Assembly: GCA_027186245.1 (NCBI GenBank)
Contig: CP114482.1
Location: 31,081,209 to 31,145,208, forward strand
Length of the DNA stretch: 64,000 nucleotides
Direction of reading: 5' to 3'
From: Coriaria nepalensis
Taxonomy: Eukaryota > Streptophyta > Magnoliopsida > Cucurbitales > Coriariaceae
In this document: positions 22,909 through 34,880 of the stretch, piece by piece
Layout: each line of letters starts with the position of its first letter
Numbering within the stretch: position 1 is the first letter of the stretch
The notes under the pieces: generated by a model
The model's input: only the letters and a program-made list of their open reading frames with translations
What the model was told of the DNA's origin: nothing
The model's database searches: none
Made by a program: the position numbers and the translations under genes

Positions 22909-24700
22909 ATATACGATCGGTCAACAACTATAAAATTATGCAGTCGATTGTGCAAGTTAATTTTAATATTTAATTCCTAATAATTTTAACATATACTTGT
23001 GTCTGAATCTTGTTTATTGTTATCTCATAAGAAAAAATATGTCATCCCTATTCATAATCCCACATTGCATGTTGATCATTATTTTGAGATCTACCTTGCA
23101 GTTATATCAAAACTAAACGCAAAGATGGTGTGTCTTCCATAATTGAGATAGCGCCTAAGTTAGTGAATCTACTATATTGTCATCAGTGTCAACCATCTCT
23201 ATATTTACGTCACCTCTTCTGACTATCTCTCAGATCATATGAAAACATCGGAGCACATGTTTGTATCTCTTATGAAACCTTGGTTCCTTATCTTGTGCTA
23301 TCACACCGTTAATATCGCAGTGCATAACTACAAGATTAACAATGCTTGGGACCACACCAAGTTTGGTTGTGAAACTTTTCATCCAAACAGCTTCTTTTGT
23401 TGCTTCTGAAGTTACAACATATTATGCCTCAATTATTGAATTTACAATCGCTTCCTACTTGAAACTTTTCCAACTAATCGCTCCACCCGTGAGTGCAAAT
23501 TTGAAACCTTAAACTAATTTACTATCATCAATATCTTATTGAAAAATTAAATATGTGAAACACTCAATTTTTACTTTAGATCCTCTATAAACAAAAAATA
23601 CTTGTTTAATCATTCTCAAGTACATTTAAATATTCTTGATATCAATCCAATGCTTTTATCTTGGATTTCCTTGAAACTTGCTCATAACAGTAAGAACATG
23701 GAGAACATTTGATCTCGTACCTAACATGTCATACATTATAAACCTATTGTCAAAGCAAAAGATACACTACTCATTTTATTCCTATCTTGTTGTGCCTTTG
23801 GAGATATTTCTTTAAAGAGCTAGATTCCATGATTTATTGGCAAGATCCCTCTCTTGGAATCTTCCATGCTGAACTTTGTAAGCACTTTATCTATGTACGT
23901 TGATTTCCTCAAGCCTAACATCATTTTATATCTATCTCTAGAAATCTTTATTCCTGGAATAAAGGTTGCCTCATCCATAACTTTGGTGAAGAAATTATTT
24001 GATAGCTATAACTTGACAGACTATAATAGCATACCTTATCATTCCCAATGATAACGAATTTGATCATTTCATCAAAATGAATGTTTCAACTTTGAGATGC
24101 TACTTTTATTATGTACATGGATCTCTACAAGTTACACAATTTCTTTGTGTCCTCCATGTTCGTGAAGCCCTCAATTAATATTATGTTACATCCTTCATGA
24201 GGTTACAATTTAAGAAAGTAATTTTCTCATCCATCTGCTAGATTTCATAATCATGGTAGGATAATTTTGACCTTAATAGCTATAATAGCAAGCTATCTTA
24301 ATAGATTTAGTCATTGCTAAGGGTGAGAATGTATTATCATAATCAATCCTTTCTCTTTTTCTATACCCTTCTCTTTTTCTATGCCCTTCCGCACCTAGTC
24401 AAGCTTATAGGTTTTGAATATTCCATCCGCCCATGCTTTTTCTCTTAAAGACCCATTTGCACCCAATCATAACTATTCCTTTGGGCATATCTATCAAGTC
24501 CGACACTTGATTGTTATACATGGAATCCATTTCAGATTTCATGACTTTGAGCCATTTCTTAAAATCCAGCGGCTCATTGCCTTGGAATATCTTGTAAGAA
24601 TATCTTCATCTATGATTGAACCCTTACTTGGATTTTCAATCATAAATCTATAATGTTTGGATCCACTAGAAAGTCAACTAGATCTATGAACTGAAAGTGT
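22909..24700 (-). pseudogene. Long-LTR Copia element 4, RT-RNase H remnant
   Basis: Second copy of the element 3 arrangement. The minus strand carries RT N-terminal sequence (GCKWVFKRK, MDSMYNNQVSDL near 24420-24560), palm and thumb pieces (23850-24250) and RNase H (23150-23500). All frames are broken. It is related to but distinct from element 3. The 5' end merges into PMD-type sequence near 24700. Confidence 0.7.
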
Positions 24701-25338
24701 ATGCCTATCGAACGCATGGAGTTTTGACCTTATTGATGCTAGTTTTGTACAACTACTCGTTTCAGCCCAAGTTGATATTGCAGCTGCAATGAGATATTAC
24801 TGCTCATTTGATTTTGTGGGGGTTGCCATGTAGATCGTGCTCTTTCGAATCTACTACCACTTCCCAGCTTTATGTCCCAATAAACCCAAGATTTCAAGGA
24901 ATCAATCTTGTTACTTATTTGATTTGGTTGAGTATCAAGGTTCTGTCTTATCCTTAAGAGTTATTTTCGTTTTTTCTACTAGATGGACTGAGAGAGAGAA
25001 CCCCACTTTAGTGTACAATCCTTTTGCTGGCCGGATTGATGGCCCTCAATGGTTAACTACCAACTAGCCACCTAAAGCATGACAGGCAATGATATTCGTC
25101 GGCCATGACCTTCAAGTCGGCATGACCTGTTCCGCCAGTCCAAATTATAATTGTAGATTTAAAGTATATTTATCACTTTGCAGCCCGACAATTAGGTTTT
25201 TGTGCAAGAGATCACCATTTTGCCTATCTTTAGAGTCAACCTCAATCTAGCATAAAGAAGATTCTTCCATCAACTGTGTTGATGTTGAGGGAGTAACGTC
25301 GGCCACGATGTCAAAAATGATGATATTTTGGATGACCC
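24700..25338 (+). pseudogene. Plant mobile domain ORF fragment, copy A
   Basis: The plus strand has NKPKISRNQSCY, then ERENPTLVYNPFAG and GPQWL, and further on AARQLGF-like sequence, matching copy B at 34500-34830. This is the second half of a PMD (aminotransferase-like plant mobile domain) ORF. Stops interrupt it. It is cut at 25338 by a Copia insertion and resumes at 30579. I interpret it as the antisense extra ORF of a Tat-type Gypsy element. Confidence 0.6.
25334..25338 (+). repeat. Target-site duplication GACCC, left
   Basis: GACCC directly precedes the TG of the left LTR and is repeated exactly at 30579-30583 after the CA of the right LTR. Confidence 0.95.
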
Positions 25339-25930
25339 TGTTGGAAAATGAAAGACAAGATTCAAGACTTGCTCTCTCCTTCCTCAAGAACAGATTTTAG
25401 ACCAAAACCCAGAAAAAACAGCAATGAACTTATGAAAAAAACATTCAATCTACTTTTTCATTAAGAATAAGAGTCTAAATACTTACACAAAGATGGAACG
25501 AGGTACATGAATAGTTAACCATTAAATAGCCACATTCTAAGCAGAAGCAACACTTACAATCACCTTACCTATATTCATTTCAATCAAAATGAAAAGGTAC
25601 AAGAAAACCAGAAATTCGATTCCAAAGCTTTCCGAACTTCACCAGCAGCTTCAACACACTTCAATCAACATATCAAACTTGCTTGAATACAAAAAATAGC
25701 CGTTGGAGTTGCGCAACTTTAGTTTACCTCCCACTGCAGCAACCAAAAGCAGAGAAGCCAAATTGGGATCTAACTTGAGTTCCTTTGATCTGATCTGAGT
25801 GAAACTTGTTCCTACAAGTTTCAATTGATGTAGGGAAGCTACCGGAATAATAGTCATTGCAAAAAACATGATCACAAAAAGTCAACTTTTTCCACCCCCA
25901 TTGATGAGTGAAGTATCACACCTTCAAACA
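25339..25930 (-). repeat. 3' LTR of Copia element 5, 592 bp
   Basis: Starts TGTTGGAAAATGAAAGACAA and ends CCTTCAAACA on the plus strand. It differs from the 5' LTR mainly by lacking a block of about 50 bp near 25598 and a 5-bp piece near 25430. Confidence 0.95.
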
Positions 25931-26398
25931 CTCCCTCTTGATACAATTACTCATCATACCAATCTTAAACTTGAATTCTTCAAACTTTGCAGTAGCCAGG
26001 GGCTTAGTAAACCCATCTACAATTTGCTCTTCTGATTTGCAATGAACTAATCTCACTTCCCCATTCTTCACCCTTTCTCTTATAGCATGAAATTTCACTA
26101 GGATATGTTTTGTCCTTCCAAAGTAAACTGGATTTTCAGAGATTGCAATAGCAGATTTGCTATCACAATGTATGACAGTAGATGAGCTGGGATTGAAATT
26201 CAATTCTAGTAAGAGCTTCTGAATCCATATGGCTTGATTGGTGGCATGAGTAGCAACCACATATTCAGCCTCAGCTATTGATTGAGCCACAACACTTTGC
26301 TTCTTGGAACTCCAGCAAAACATCCCCGAGCCAAGTGAGAAGCAAAAACCACTTGTGCTCTTAGCATCATCAAGAGAGCCTGCCCAATCACTGTCCAC
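25916..26398 (-). pseudogene. Copia element 5 RNase H
   Basis: 160-residue frame with DSDWAGS, KSTSGFCF, AEAEYV, HCDSKSAI, RTKHI and TKPLA: the acidic residues of RNase H are kept. The stop codon lies inside the 3' LTR. It is shifted relative to RT by an indel near 26395, where GICGQ replaces the in-frame GYVDSD. Confidence 0.93.
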
Positions 26399-27239
26399 AT
26401 ATTCCTTCTAGTTTCAATTCTCCCCCTTCATACAGAATTCCATGAGAAAGAGATCCATTAAGGTACCTGAGTATCCTTTTAGCAGCCCCCATATGCAATT
26501 GAGAAGGATTATTCATGAACTGAGACAGAACACAAACATAATACATGATGTCCGGTCTTGTTGATGTGAGGTACATCAAGCCTCCAATTAGACTTCTGAA
26601 TAAGGTTTCATCCACCCTTGATGAACCATCATTCCTTCTGAATTTATCATTTGCAGCCATTGGAGTGGATGCTGATTTGCTAGATTCCATATTGAATTTC
26701 TTCATCAGATTCTTAGCATACTTCTCTTGAGACACAAACACTCCATTCTCTGATTGGAACACTTCCATTCCCAAAAAGAAACTCATTAATCCCAAGTCTT
26801 TCATCTCAAATTCAGCTTCCATCTCTTTTTTGAATTCGTTTATCAGATTGATCTCATTCCCAGTTATGAGCAAATCATCGACATATAGAGAGATTATGAG
26901 TATGGATGAACCTGATTGTTTGATGTAGAGTGTATGATCATTTTCACTTCTACTAAAACCAGCATTGGACAGATAAGAATCTATCCTACTATACCAAGCT
27001 CTAGGAGCTTGTTTTAGCCCATATAAAGCCTTTTTCAGCTTGAACACCTTCCCTTCTTTTCCTTTCTCCTCAAACCCCTCAGGCTGCTCGACATAGACTT
27101 CTTTTTCCAATATTCCATTCAAGAATGCTGACTTCACATTGAGCTGATGAATTGACCAAGATTTCCTTGCAGCCAATGCAATGATCGACCTGATAGTGTC
27201 AAGTTTGGCCACTGGTGCAAATGTCTCAGCATAATCCAC
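26388..27239 (-). pseudogene. Copia element 5 reverse transcriptase
   Basis: 283-residue frame covering most of [40 protein letters not shown], the palm motif YVDDLLITGN (catalytic codons 26874-26885), FFLGMEV and LTSTRPDIMY. The catalytic Asp pair is intact. The N-terminal segment is in another frame (27226-27423, EKKKIIKLKWIFKLK) because of a single-base indel near 27237; a second shift separates RNase H. Confidence 0.95.
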
Positions 27240-28911
27240 TCCATATTGTTGAGAATCCCTTCACTACTAATCGTGCTTTAAATCTGTTCACTGAGCTGTC
27301 AGCATTTAACTTCAGTTTGAATATCCACTTCAGCTTGATAATCTTTTTCTTCTCAGGCTTCTCAACCAGACTCCAAGTTTGATTTTTGGTGATCATTTTT
27401 AATTCTTCTTTCATAGCCTTCATCCATCCTTCATCCTTTTTTGCTTCTTCATAGCAACTAGGCTCAACTAGAGCTGAATTACATCTTTGGTAAACATCAT
27501 CAAGAGTTCTGTATCTTGGATTTATTGGTTCAACATCATCATCAGGATCATCAGAGGGAGTTTGATCCTAACCTTCTTCCAGATGGTCAATCATCCCCTC
27601 ACTTCCATCTTCATCTTCCCATTTGAAGAATGCTTCCTCATCGAAATTGACATCTCTGCTGACAGAGATTTTCCCAACATCAGGATAGAAAATTCTACAC
27701 CCTTTTGATTATGTGCTGTAACCGATCAGTATTCCCTTTTCACTTTTCATAGAGAGTTTATCTCTCTTTCCATCTGGAATGTGAGAAAAACACACAACTC
27801 CAAATATTCTAAGGTGAGACACTGAAGGCTTCACATTATGCCAAGCCTCATGAGGAGTTTTGCCTTCCACTGACTTGGTAGGCAGCTTGTTGAGCAAGTA
27901 CATAGCAGTGTTGGCTGCTTCTACCCAAAACTTCCTTGGCATCCTCTTCTCAACCATTATGCTTCTTACCATCTCCATAATGGTTCTGTTTTTCCTTTCT
28001 GAGACCCCATTTTGCTGTGGAGAATAGGGCACTGTCAGCTGGTGGATGATCTTTTCATTCTCATAGAATTGCTTAAAATCCTTTGAGGTGTACTCTCCAC
28101 CATTATCAGACCTCAAACTCTTCAGCTTCATCCCGCTTTGTGTCTCCACAAGCTTCTTGAATTTTACAAAGGTGCTGAACACTTCTGATTTTTTTTTTAG
28201 GAAGTAAATCTAGTAAAATCTGGTTATGTCATCTATGAAGATGAGAAAATATTTGCTTCCATTCAATGAGACTTCTCTCATTGGTCCACATATATCCGAG
28301 TGAACCAGCTCTAGCTTCTCCAAAGCTCTGTGTGCTTGATTTTTAGGAAATGACTTTCTACTCAACTTGCCAAATTGATAGCTTTCACACACTCCATCTT
28401 GTGGTTGGACTGAGGGAAAGTCATCAACCATTCCTTTAGAGTTCAGGTTCTGAATGGCCTTGAGATCAAAGTGTCCAAACCTCTTATGCCACAACCAACA
28501 TTCATCTTCCTTACATCTGAGAGCATGATGATCCCATTGCACAGAAAAGCTATTGTGACTGACTTGGACCTTAGCCACTTGTTTTCTATTTGGATCTAAA
28601 ATGGTGCAATGTTTGTCTTGAAACAACAAGACATATCCACTTCTCGTCAACTGGCCAACACTTAGCAGATTCAGTTTCAGATCTGGAACCAAAAGAACAT
28701 TGGTGATAAGCTTAGTACCTTTCTTAGTTTTTACCAAGACTGTGCCTCTTCCTTTAGCTCTGACTTTCTCCCTATTTCCAACTATGATTCCAGTCGTGAA
28801 GCTTGTATCTAGATCTCTGAATATGCTCTCATCATGAGCCATATGGTTGGTGCATCCACTGTCTATGAGCCACCTATTTCTGGATTCACTATGGTCAGAA
28901 TTTGCAGCCAT
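27226..28911 (-). pseudogene. Copia element 5 protease-integrase-RT N-terminus
   Basis: One reading frame interrupted by TAG 28210-28212, TAA 27709-27711 and TAG 27568-27570. In order: protease WLIDSGCTNHMA, GAG-pre-integrase LWHKRFGHFD with CESYQFGK (one zinc-binding Cys altered), integrase HSDICGP, FIDDITRF, LRSDNGGEYTS and NGVSERKNR (catalytic D, D, E all present), MPRKFWVEAA, then an acidic linker and the RT N-terminus ending at the frameshift near 27237. Confidence 0.93.
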
Positions 28912-29835
28912 GAAGAGAGTTTCTTCATTTTAAACTTCAGATGTTGGTGCTTGTTGAGGTTTTTGTGCTCCTTTCTCCCTGTTCTTCTTGAAGAAATTTT
29001 TCTCAATATGGCCAAACATCTTGCAGTAATAGCACTAAGGTTTATCCTTCCATCTGCAGAATTTTTCAGAATGTCCTTTCCTCTTGCATATCGAGCATGG
29101 AGGAAAACTTTTCTTTCTTTCTGAGCTGCCTGAACCAGAAGGTGAACAAGCCTATGACTTCTTCCAAGGCTTGTGCTTGTGCTCAGCATGAAAGGCACCT
29201 TCAACTTCTTCATCCTTCTTCTTTGCATGCCTAGACTCATTTGCTTCTAAGGAGCCTATGAGTTCTGACATGGTTAGAGAGTTGAGGTCTTTGCTTTCCT
29301 GTATGGCATCAATCTTGGAGTCGAATTTGGACAGAACACTGACCAATATCTTATCAACCAGCATCTTTTCTGTGACATTCTCTCCAAATGTCTTCATCTG
29401 GTTTGAGACTTCCATCCTTCTCCCTGCATAGTCTTTGATGGATTATGTCTCCTTCATTTTCAACCTCTCAAAGTCTCTTTTGAGGTTCAAGAGCCTGATG
29501 TTCCTTACTCTTTCAGATCCTTGAAACTCCTTCTTCAAGACTTCCCATGCATCTTTAGCTACAGACAAGCTAATGATCCGAGAGAATAGCTTGTCATCAA
29601 TTCCAGATTGAATAATCGCCAAAGCTCTAAAGTTGTTCTGTTTTTCTATCTTTTGTTGTCTGATCTGTTCAAGTGTGAAGTCCACCTCTTCAGATGGTGG
29701 TGCATAGCCATCTTCCACTGTTTCCCAGAGTCCATGAGCACGGAGATAGGTAGTCATCTTGACTGACCAAAACTGATAGCCTTCACCACTGAAAACTAGT
29801 GGTGAAAGTATGTTAACACCTTGATTGGGGGCCAT
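28912..29835 (-). pseudogene. Copia element 5 gag
   Basis: ATG at 29833-29835 starts MAPNQGVNILSP, followed by FSGEGYQFWSVKM and AWEVLKKEFQGS, a DUF4219/UBN2 Gag. The same frame continues to protease but has stops at 29443-29445 (TAA), 29152-29154 (TAG), 29035-29037 (TAG) and 28930-28932 (TAA). Two CCHC-like knuckles are visible: CSICKRKGHSEKFC (intact) and CYYCKMFGHIEKNF (last Cys changed to Phe). Confidence 0.92.
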
Positions 29836-29906
29836 GGTGTTTTTCTAGTTTTTTCCGAATGCTTATGGTTTAGGAACTAATAAGTGAGAAGGTTAAGGCT
29901 AGATGA

Positions 29907-29930
29907 ATTGATACCATATTGGTGATACCA
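29907..29930 (-). other. Primer-binding site of Copia element 5
   Basis: Immediately inside the 5' LTR the minus strand reads TGGTATCACCAATATGGTATC: a TGGTATCA repeated at 16-bp spacing, complementary to the 3' end of initiator-Met tRNA. Confidence 0.85.
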
Positions 29931-30578
29931 TGTTGGAAAATGAAAGACAAGATTCAAGACTTGCTCTCTACTTCCTCAAGAATAGATTTTAGACCAAAAC
30001 CTAGAAAAAACAACAATGAACTTCAGTTTACGAAAAAAACATTCAATCTACTTTTTCATTAAAAATAAGAGTCTAAATACTTACACAAAGATGGAACAAG
30101 GTACATGAATAGTTAACCATTAAATGGCCACATTCTAAGCATAAGCAACACTTACAATCACCTTACCTATATTCCTTTCAATCAAACAGAAAAGGTACAA
30201 GAAAACTAGAAAAATTGGAAAATGCAATCAACTACACTAGCCATGACCAAAAAAGGTGAAATTCGATTCCAAAGCTTTCCGAACTTCACCAGCAGCTTCA
30301 ACACACTTCAATCAACATATCAAACTTGCTTGAATACAAAAAATAGCCGTTGGAGCTGTCCAACTTCAGTTTACCTCCCATTGCAGCAACCAAAAGTAGA
30401 GAAGCCAGATTGGGATCTAACTTGAGTTCCTTTGATCCGATCTGAGTGAAACTTGTTCTTACAAGTTTCAATTGATGTAGGGAAGCTACCGGAATAAGAG
30501 TCAACACCAAAAAACATGATCACAAAAAAGTCAACTTTTTCACCTCCATTGATGAGTGAAGTATCACACCTTCAAACA
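29931..30578 (-). repeat. 5' LTR of Copia element 5, 648 bp
   Basis: Matches 25339-25930 throughout, with an additional block of about 50 bp near 30208-30262 containing ATGCAATCAACTACAC. Ends flank the GACCC duplication (30579-30583). Confidence 0.95.
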
Positions 30579-30583
30579 GACCC
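30579..30583 (+). repeat. Target-site duplication GACCC, right
   Basis: Exact repeat of 25334-25338, directly after the terminal CA of the right LTR of Copia element 5. Confidence 0.95.
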
Positions 30584-32100
30584 ACAATAGTAGGCCCATT
30601 AAAAGGGTCGTTTATTCATTGGTATTTCTTCTCGGTGGCTTAGGTTAGCTAAGGATTGGTTTCCCTCATATGTGGCCAACATTCTAGCCATCATGTCGTT
30701 TAGTGAGGTGAGAGGATCGGCCGGCAACAACAAAGGAGGATTGTTGGCCAATACCAAGCCACTATTGATCAAAGGGAAATCAACCAAGGCCCCTTCTTCA
30801 TCAGTCCCCGAAAACTGAACGATTGTCACTCCCAAGGCTTCTAAGACTCAATCAGCTCCTAGCGAACCCCAAAAACCTTCAAGTTCTTTTCCGTTCACCA
30901 AAAGGCTTGGTACTTGTTCAAAACTTTCTATTTATTTTTATACTTCATTTATTTTGAGTACTCAAAATTTTTGAACTTGTAGGAAGGAAGTCGGTCAGAA
31001 TAGCCGACTTGTCTTTTGGTTCCAAGATGAAAGCATTCTAGAGTCCTCGCCGATGATGAAGAATCACCCGCCCTAGGCTTGATGATCACCCCTCAAGTAT
31101 TTTCAAAAAAACTTTGGTTAGAGTCGGCCAAACCTTCTATCGGCCTCTTGCATGAGACAATCTACTACCTTTAGTTGTTTATTTTCTCAACAAACTTGTG
31201 CATCCAGTTCCAAAAAAAAAGAGAAAGGTGGTGGTCAGATAATCCCCTTCTTCTTAAGACTCTCCTGCCGATCACTCGCCTATTAACACTCCCAGCAAAG
31301 GTGAATCAGCCAACTTGTCTCCTTCTCATGATGAGCCGGATGCTAGGCCAGAGGATAAGCAACAGACCAAGGTAATCTTATACTTGGAGCATACAATTCT
31401 ATTGATATATGAAGGTTTTGACAACTACATAATACTTTTCTTTTTTGAAGACACCTGCTGATCCTGCATCTTCTTCCCTTCCTAAAATTTGTAGTCAATT
31501 GGCCCCTTTTCCAAGCCAAGTTGAGACTTGCTTTGCCTCCTTTGAGCCATTGACCGCCCTTGACGTATCCAAGATTTCTTGAAGATGTCTCTGACAAATG
31601 AGGCCTAAGGGACTGCTAGAGACAATATGCTAGAGGATATTCACAACCGACTCATCCATGATGCTCCGCTGGCTTGAAGAAGTCTGAACTCATGATGCTA
31701 AAATTTGAGATCGAACATCTGGCCAAATCTCAAGAAAGAATCAAATCCAAAGTGGACGACCATCTTGAGAAAAAGATAGCTCATGAGTAAGACGTGGATC
31801 AGCTAACCAAAAAGGCCAACCAGATACGCTTGAAGAAGATGTCTATGTTTGCCACTGAGGCCGAATTGGAGAGCTTAAGGCTAAAGGTCAAGTAGCTTGA
31901 GGCAGAGAAGCAGAACGAAGAGTCCTCATGGCGTTAGGTGGTCCACTTTTCATGGATATCATGAAGCACGTAGATGATTTTCTGATATAAGAGGAGTTAA
32001 TTTAAGAGGCCGAATAGGAGTTAGAGCGGCTGGATTAGGATTGGAGGTTATCCATAGGCCTTCTATTTTCACTGACTAATTTTTTTTTCCTCTTCTAATT
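30579..32100 (+). pseudogene. Continuation of PMD ORF copy A: linker and coiled coil
   Basis: Before the Copia insertion this followed 25338 directly. Plus-strand pieces include DDEESPALGLMITPQ with SKKLWLESAKPS (about 31050-31140) and a charged, helical stretch at 31690-31910 (LAKSQERIKSKVDDHLEKK, ATEAELESLRLKVK) expected to form coiled coil. Stops break it. The same linker-coil order recurs at 45000-45780. Function unknown; regarded as the tail of an antisense Tat-type ORF. Confidence 0.5.
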
Positions 32101-32789
32101 GAGAAATGTTATGAATATTTCAACACCTACTTTAGGGCGATTAAGGGGCCATCCCTGGATAATTTTAACTTAAAAACTTATTTTTTGCTTGGTCTATCCC
32201 AATAATGCATTATTGCATTTTCTTCTTATCATATTTGTTTTCACTCATTCCTAACAACACCTTAAAATTCCTAACACCTTAAAAAATTTCGTGATAAGTG
32301 GGCACATAATGTTTAAGGTAGAGGCCGTTTATGGGTTTGAATGCATTACCCCTTCAATGGCTGATTTTCATCATCTGTTTTATGTGTTTGTAATCTTCCT
32401 AATTTATTATTCTTCCTTTTCTTCATCTCTTCTTCTTCATATTTTCTTCTTCTTTTCTTTTCATTCTCATCAATAAACTAATGCATTCGTTGAAATTCAC
32501 TGGTTCTTCTCTTTCTTCTTTGATATAGAAGGAGACGAGATTTCTAAGGTTAAAAGAATTTGGCATAAACTTAGTATTGGATCTTCTTCTCACACGATGA
32601 ACTTCCCCTGCTTCAATAACATGAGAATCCATCCCACTTCCATCAGAATCTATCAGACTTTTTGACATTTTGGTTCATGGTGTAGTCTCAGCTCAGTAAG
32701 ATCCCACTCTTGATCAAATGCTGGCCAAATTGCGTGGTCATTTATTCCATCAAAGCATCTGGCCCAGTCCGCATAAGGCTTCTAAGAAT

Positions 32790-33200
32790 TACATATGAAA
32801 ATGAGCAAATTAACTTCTCTTCATCGTGACCAATCAGAGTCTAGAACCAGGGCTCTAGACTATCAGGTAATTATTATCATAAACTAGCTGACCTGAATAG
32901 GCGAAGCGTTGAAATTCGGGATACACAAGACCATCATTGATTACATAATGAATTCAAGTCTGTCTACGCCTAAGTGATCAATCTGTAAGCTCGTTTGGTT
33001 ACTCTAAAGGCGAAGAAATTTGATATCCGAGTAGCTCTAGCCAAATGCAAGGACATCCGTCGTGGTTTAATTTGTAAAACCAATAAAGCTGTGCGGACCA
33101 TATCAATGGAAAAGTCAATCACTCAAGAAAACCAAGATGCTATTATTACCACCACCAATAATCTTAGTTCTTTAGATAACATGTGGCATAGCCTAACCTA
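32790..33200 (+). pseudogene. Second coiled-coil tail fragment
   Basis: The plus-strand frame 32995-33201 (LVTLKAKKFDIRVALAKCKD, ISMEKSITQENQDAII) and sequence just upstream form another helical, charged tail distinct from that at 31690-31910. It is followed at 33240-33360 by AT-rich sequence with TCGGCTTATAATAATT, also seen after a coil tail at 40270. It therefore looks like the 3' end of a separate copy of the extra ORF. Confidence 0.45.
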
Positions 33201-33706
33201 GGAACTATGAAGACCGATCAATCTGCCAAGCCATATCCCTTTTTTGTGTAACATTTGTTTCTATCATCCTGGCAATTTTCAATAGTAGTCGGCTTATAAT
33301 AATTTTGTTTCATTATCCTAGCCGATTTCGATATTAATTTGTCTGAAATAATAATAATAAAAAATACGTGAGTGTGAATCAATTCAGATCATCATCTCCA
33401 ATGAGGGTCCATGAATCTAAGAAATAGTGAGAATTCTCACCTCATTAATGAAAAGGGTATACATTTTTTCCTTTTTCCTCGTTGTTTCAATTACCAAGGT
33501 CACACGTGTGAAAAAATATATTTCCTAAATTTTTATGTGGGCACGGATCCCCAAACCATCCGCCCCTCTTGTTTTCTTAATTACAACACTTCCACTATGC
33601 AAACACCTCACCTTTAACCTCCATTTTCTTCATCAATCTAAATATTAAAAAAGCATTCATTCTTTCTCCTAAAAGCTTTCGAATTTCTTCTTCTTCCCAA
33701 CCAACC

Positions 33707-34880
33707 ATGGCCAATTTTACCTTTGTGTCTGCTCTTATCAAAAGAAACTCTCCATGAGCTGACCGTGACCTAAATGTTCTTAATGGATGCGGTGACGGTG
33801 CCATGATCGATCCTAGCCTTATAGCCCATTGAGATATTCTTGACTAAGGAATATACTCTTCCTATGGTCGCCTACTGTTTGAGGTTGAGGCCATTTATTG
33901 GAGTCTGTACATGTCCTCAACCTTTAAGTGTAGGGAAATAGACAAAAGATGGGCCAAATGGATAGATGGACTCAAGCCAACTTGTCTAACCTAATGGGAA
34001 TCGTAGGGATAATCAAAGTCATAGACTTCACCAAATCTCTCTTTCTATATGATCACACCGTCCTTCTATCCGCCCTTTATTTATTTTCAAGGATCTATAA
34101 CATCTTCACCTTTCCCTTTCGTCTAATGACAGTCACTTTGCTTGATGTGGCCACCCTCATTGGCTTGCCTATCATGGGAATTGAGCTAAGAGCAGAAGCT
34201 CTATCAGTCATGATTTCTCTTGTCCTCCTAACGGTATAATGTCTTACTGGAAGTACATGGAGATGTACCACAATGATGCCAACCCACTGAATGATCATGA
34301 GCACATGGCATTTGTCCTCATTCTTATCTGTAAATAACTCATTTGCGTCCCTAGCCAAGCATTAACAAAGGAATTGCATCCTTTAGCCATTGCTCCTCTA
34401 TTCTAGGCTACATTTACTGAGGCTGCAACGATATGTTGGCCAACCCTTTTCCAATGGTAATAAGTGCTACGTGGACTGTAATTTTTTGACTTTATTTCCA
34501 ATTTCCTGCTTTATGTCCGAAAAAACCCAAGATTGATAGGAATCATTCCTATTAATGACTTGCTTTAGTTAAGCATGAAGGCTTTAAATCATCCTTTAAG
34601 ATATGCTTTTGGCTCTTCTATTAGATGGACCGAGAGAACCCCACACTAGTGTACAACCTATTTGTCAGTCAGATTGTTGGGCCTGAGTGGTTCCTTGTCA
34701 CCCGTGACCTTGCAGTCGGCTTGGCTTGTTTAGCCATACCAAATTACGAGTGTGGCTTTGAAGTATATTTTCCTTCTTTAGCAGCCAGGAAGTTGGGTTT
34801 TGAGCAATCTGACCCATCTTCACAGTCAATCTCAATTTTTCTAAAAGGAGAGTGTATTATAAAGTGGTAGATCTAGAAGG
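33707..34880 (+). pseudogene. Plant mobile domain ORF, copy B
   Basis: Start ATG at 33707 (MANFTFVSALI). A better part at 33949-34239 has LYLFSRIYNIFTFPFRLM then TVTLLDVATLIGLPIMG, the hallmark of the plant mobile domain (PMD, MAIN-like) found in Gypsy and Mutator-type elements. The second half at 34625-34870 reads NPTLVYNLFVSQIVGPEWF and AARKLGF. Stops and probable introns (a GT near 34457; C/T-rich tract before 34625) separate them. Role in the element unknown. Confidence 0.7.

Larger units (their letters stand above)
25339..30578 (-). mobile_element. Structurally complete Copia element 5, 5.24 kb
   Basis: All structural parts of a Ty1/Copia element are present on the minus strand: LTRs at 25339-25930 and 29931-30578 (TGTT...AACA), Met-tRNA PBS next to the 5' LTR, gag-protease-integrase-RT-RNase H, PPT (AAGAGGGAG at 25931-25939) and a perfect 5-bp target duplication. 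Gag with an N-terminal DUF4219/UBN2-type core and domain order suggest the Tork/Tnt1-like group, an inference. Coding capacity is lost through seven in-frame stops and two frameshifts. It was inserted into an older PMD-bearing sequence. Confidence 0.95.

Noticed and set aside
28863..29240. 125-residue basic minus-strand frame
   Set aside because: Out of frame with gag of Copia element 5; the true frame carries both zinc knuckles.
30599..30835. Minus-strand 78-residue frame just after the Copia insertion
   Set aside because: Sits antisense to plus-strand linker sequence of the PMD-type ORF; it looks protein-like but evidence is too thin to annotate.
32423..32668. Minus-strand 81-residue frame with charged C-terminus
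   Set aside because: Its tail comes from a CTT/TTC-rich tract and no family is recognisable; not supported as a gene.
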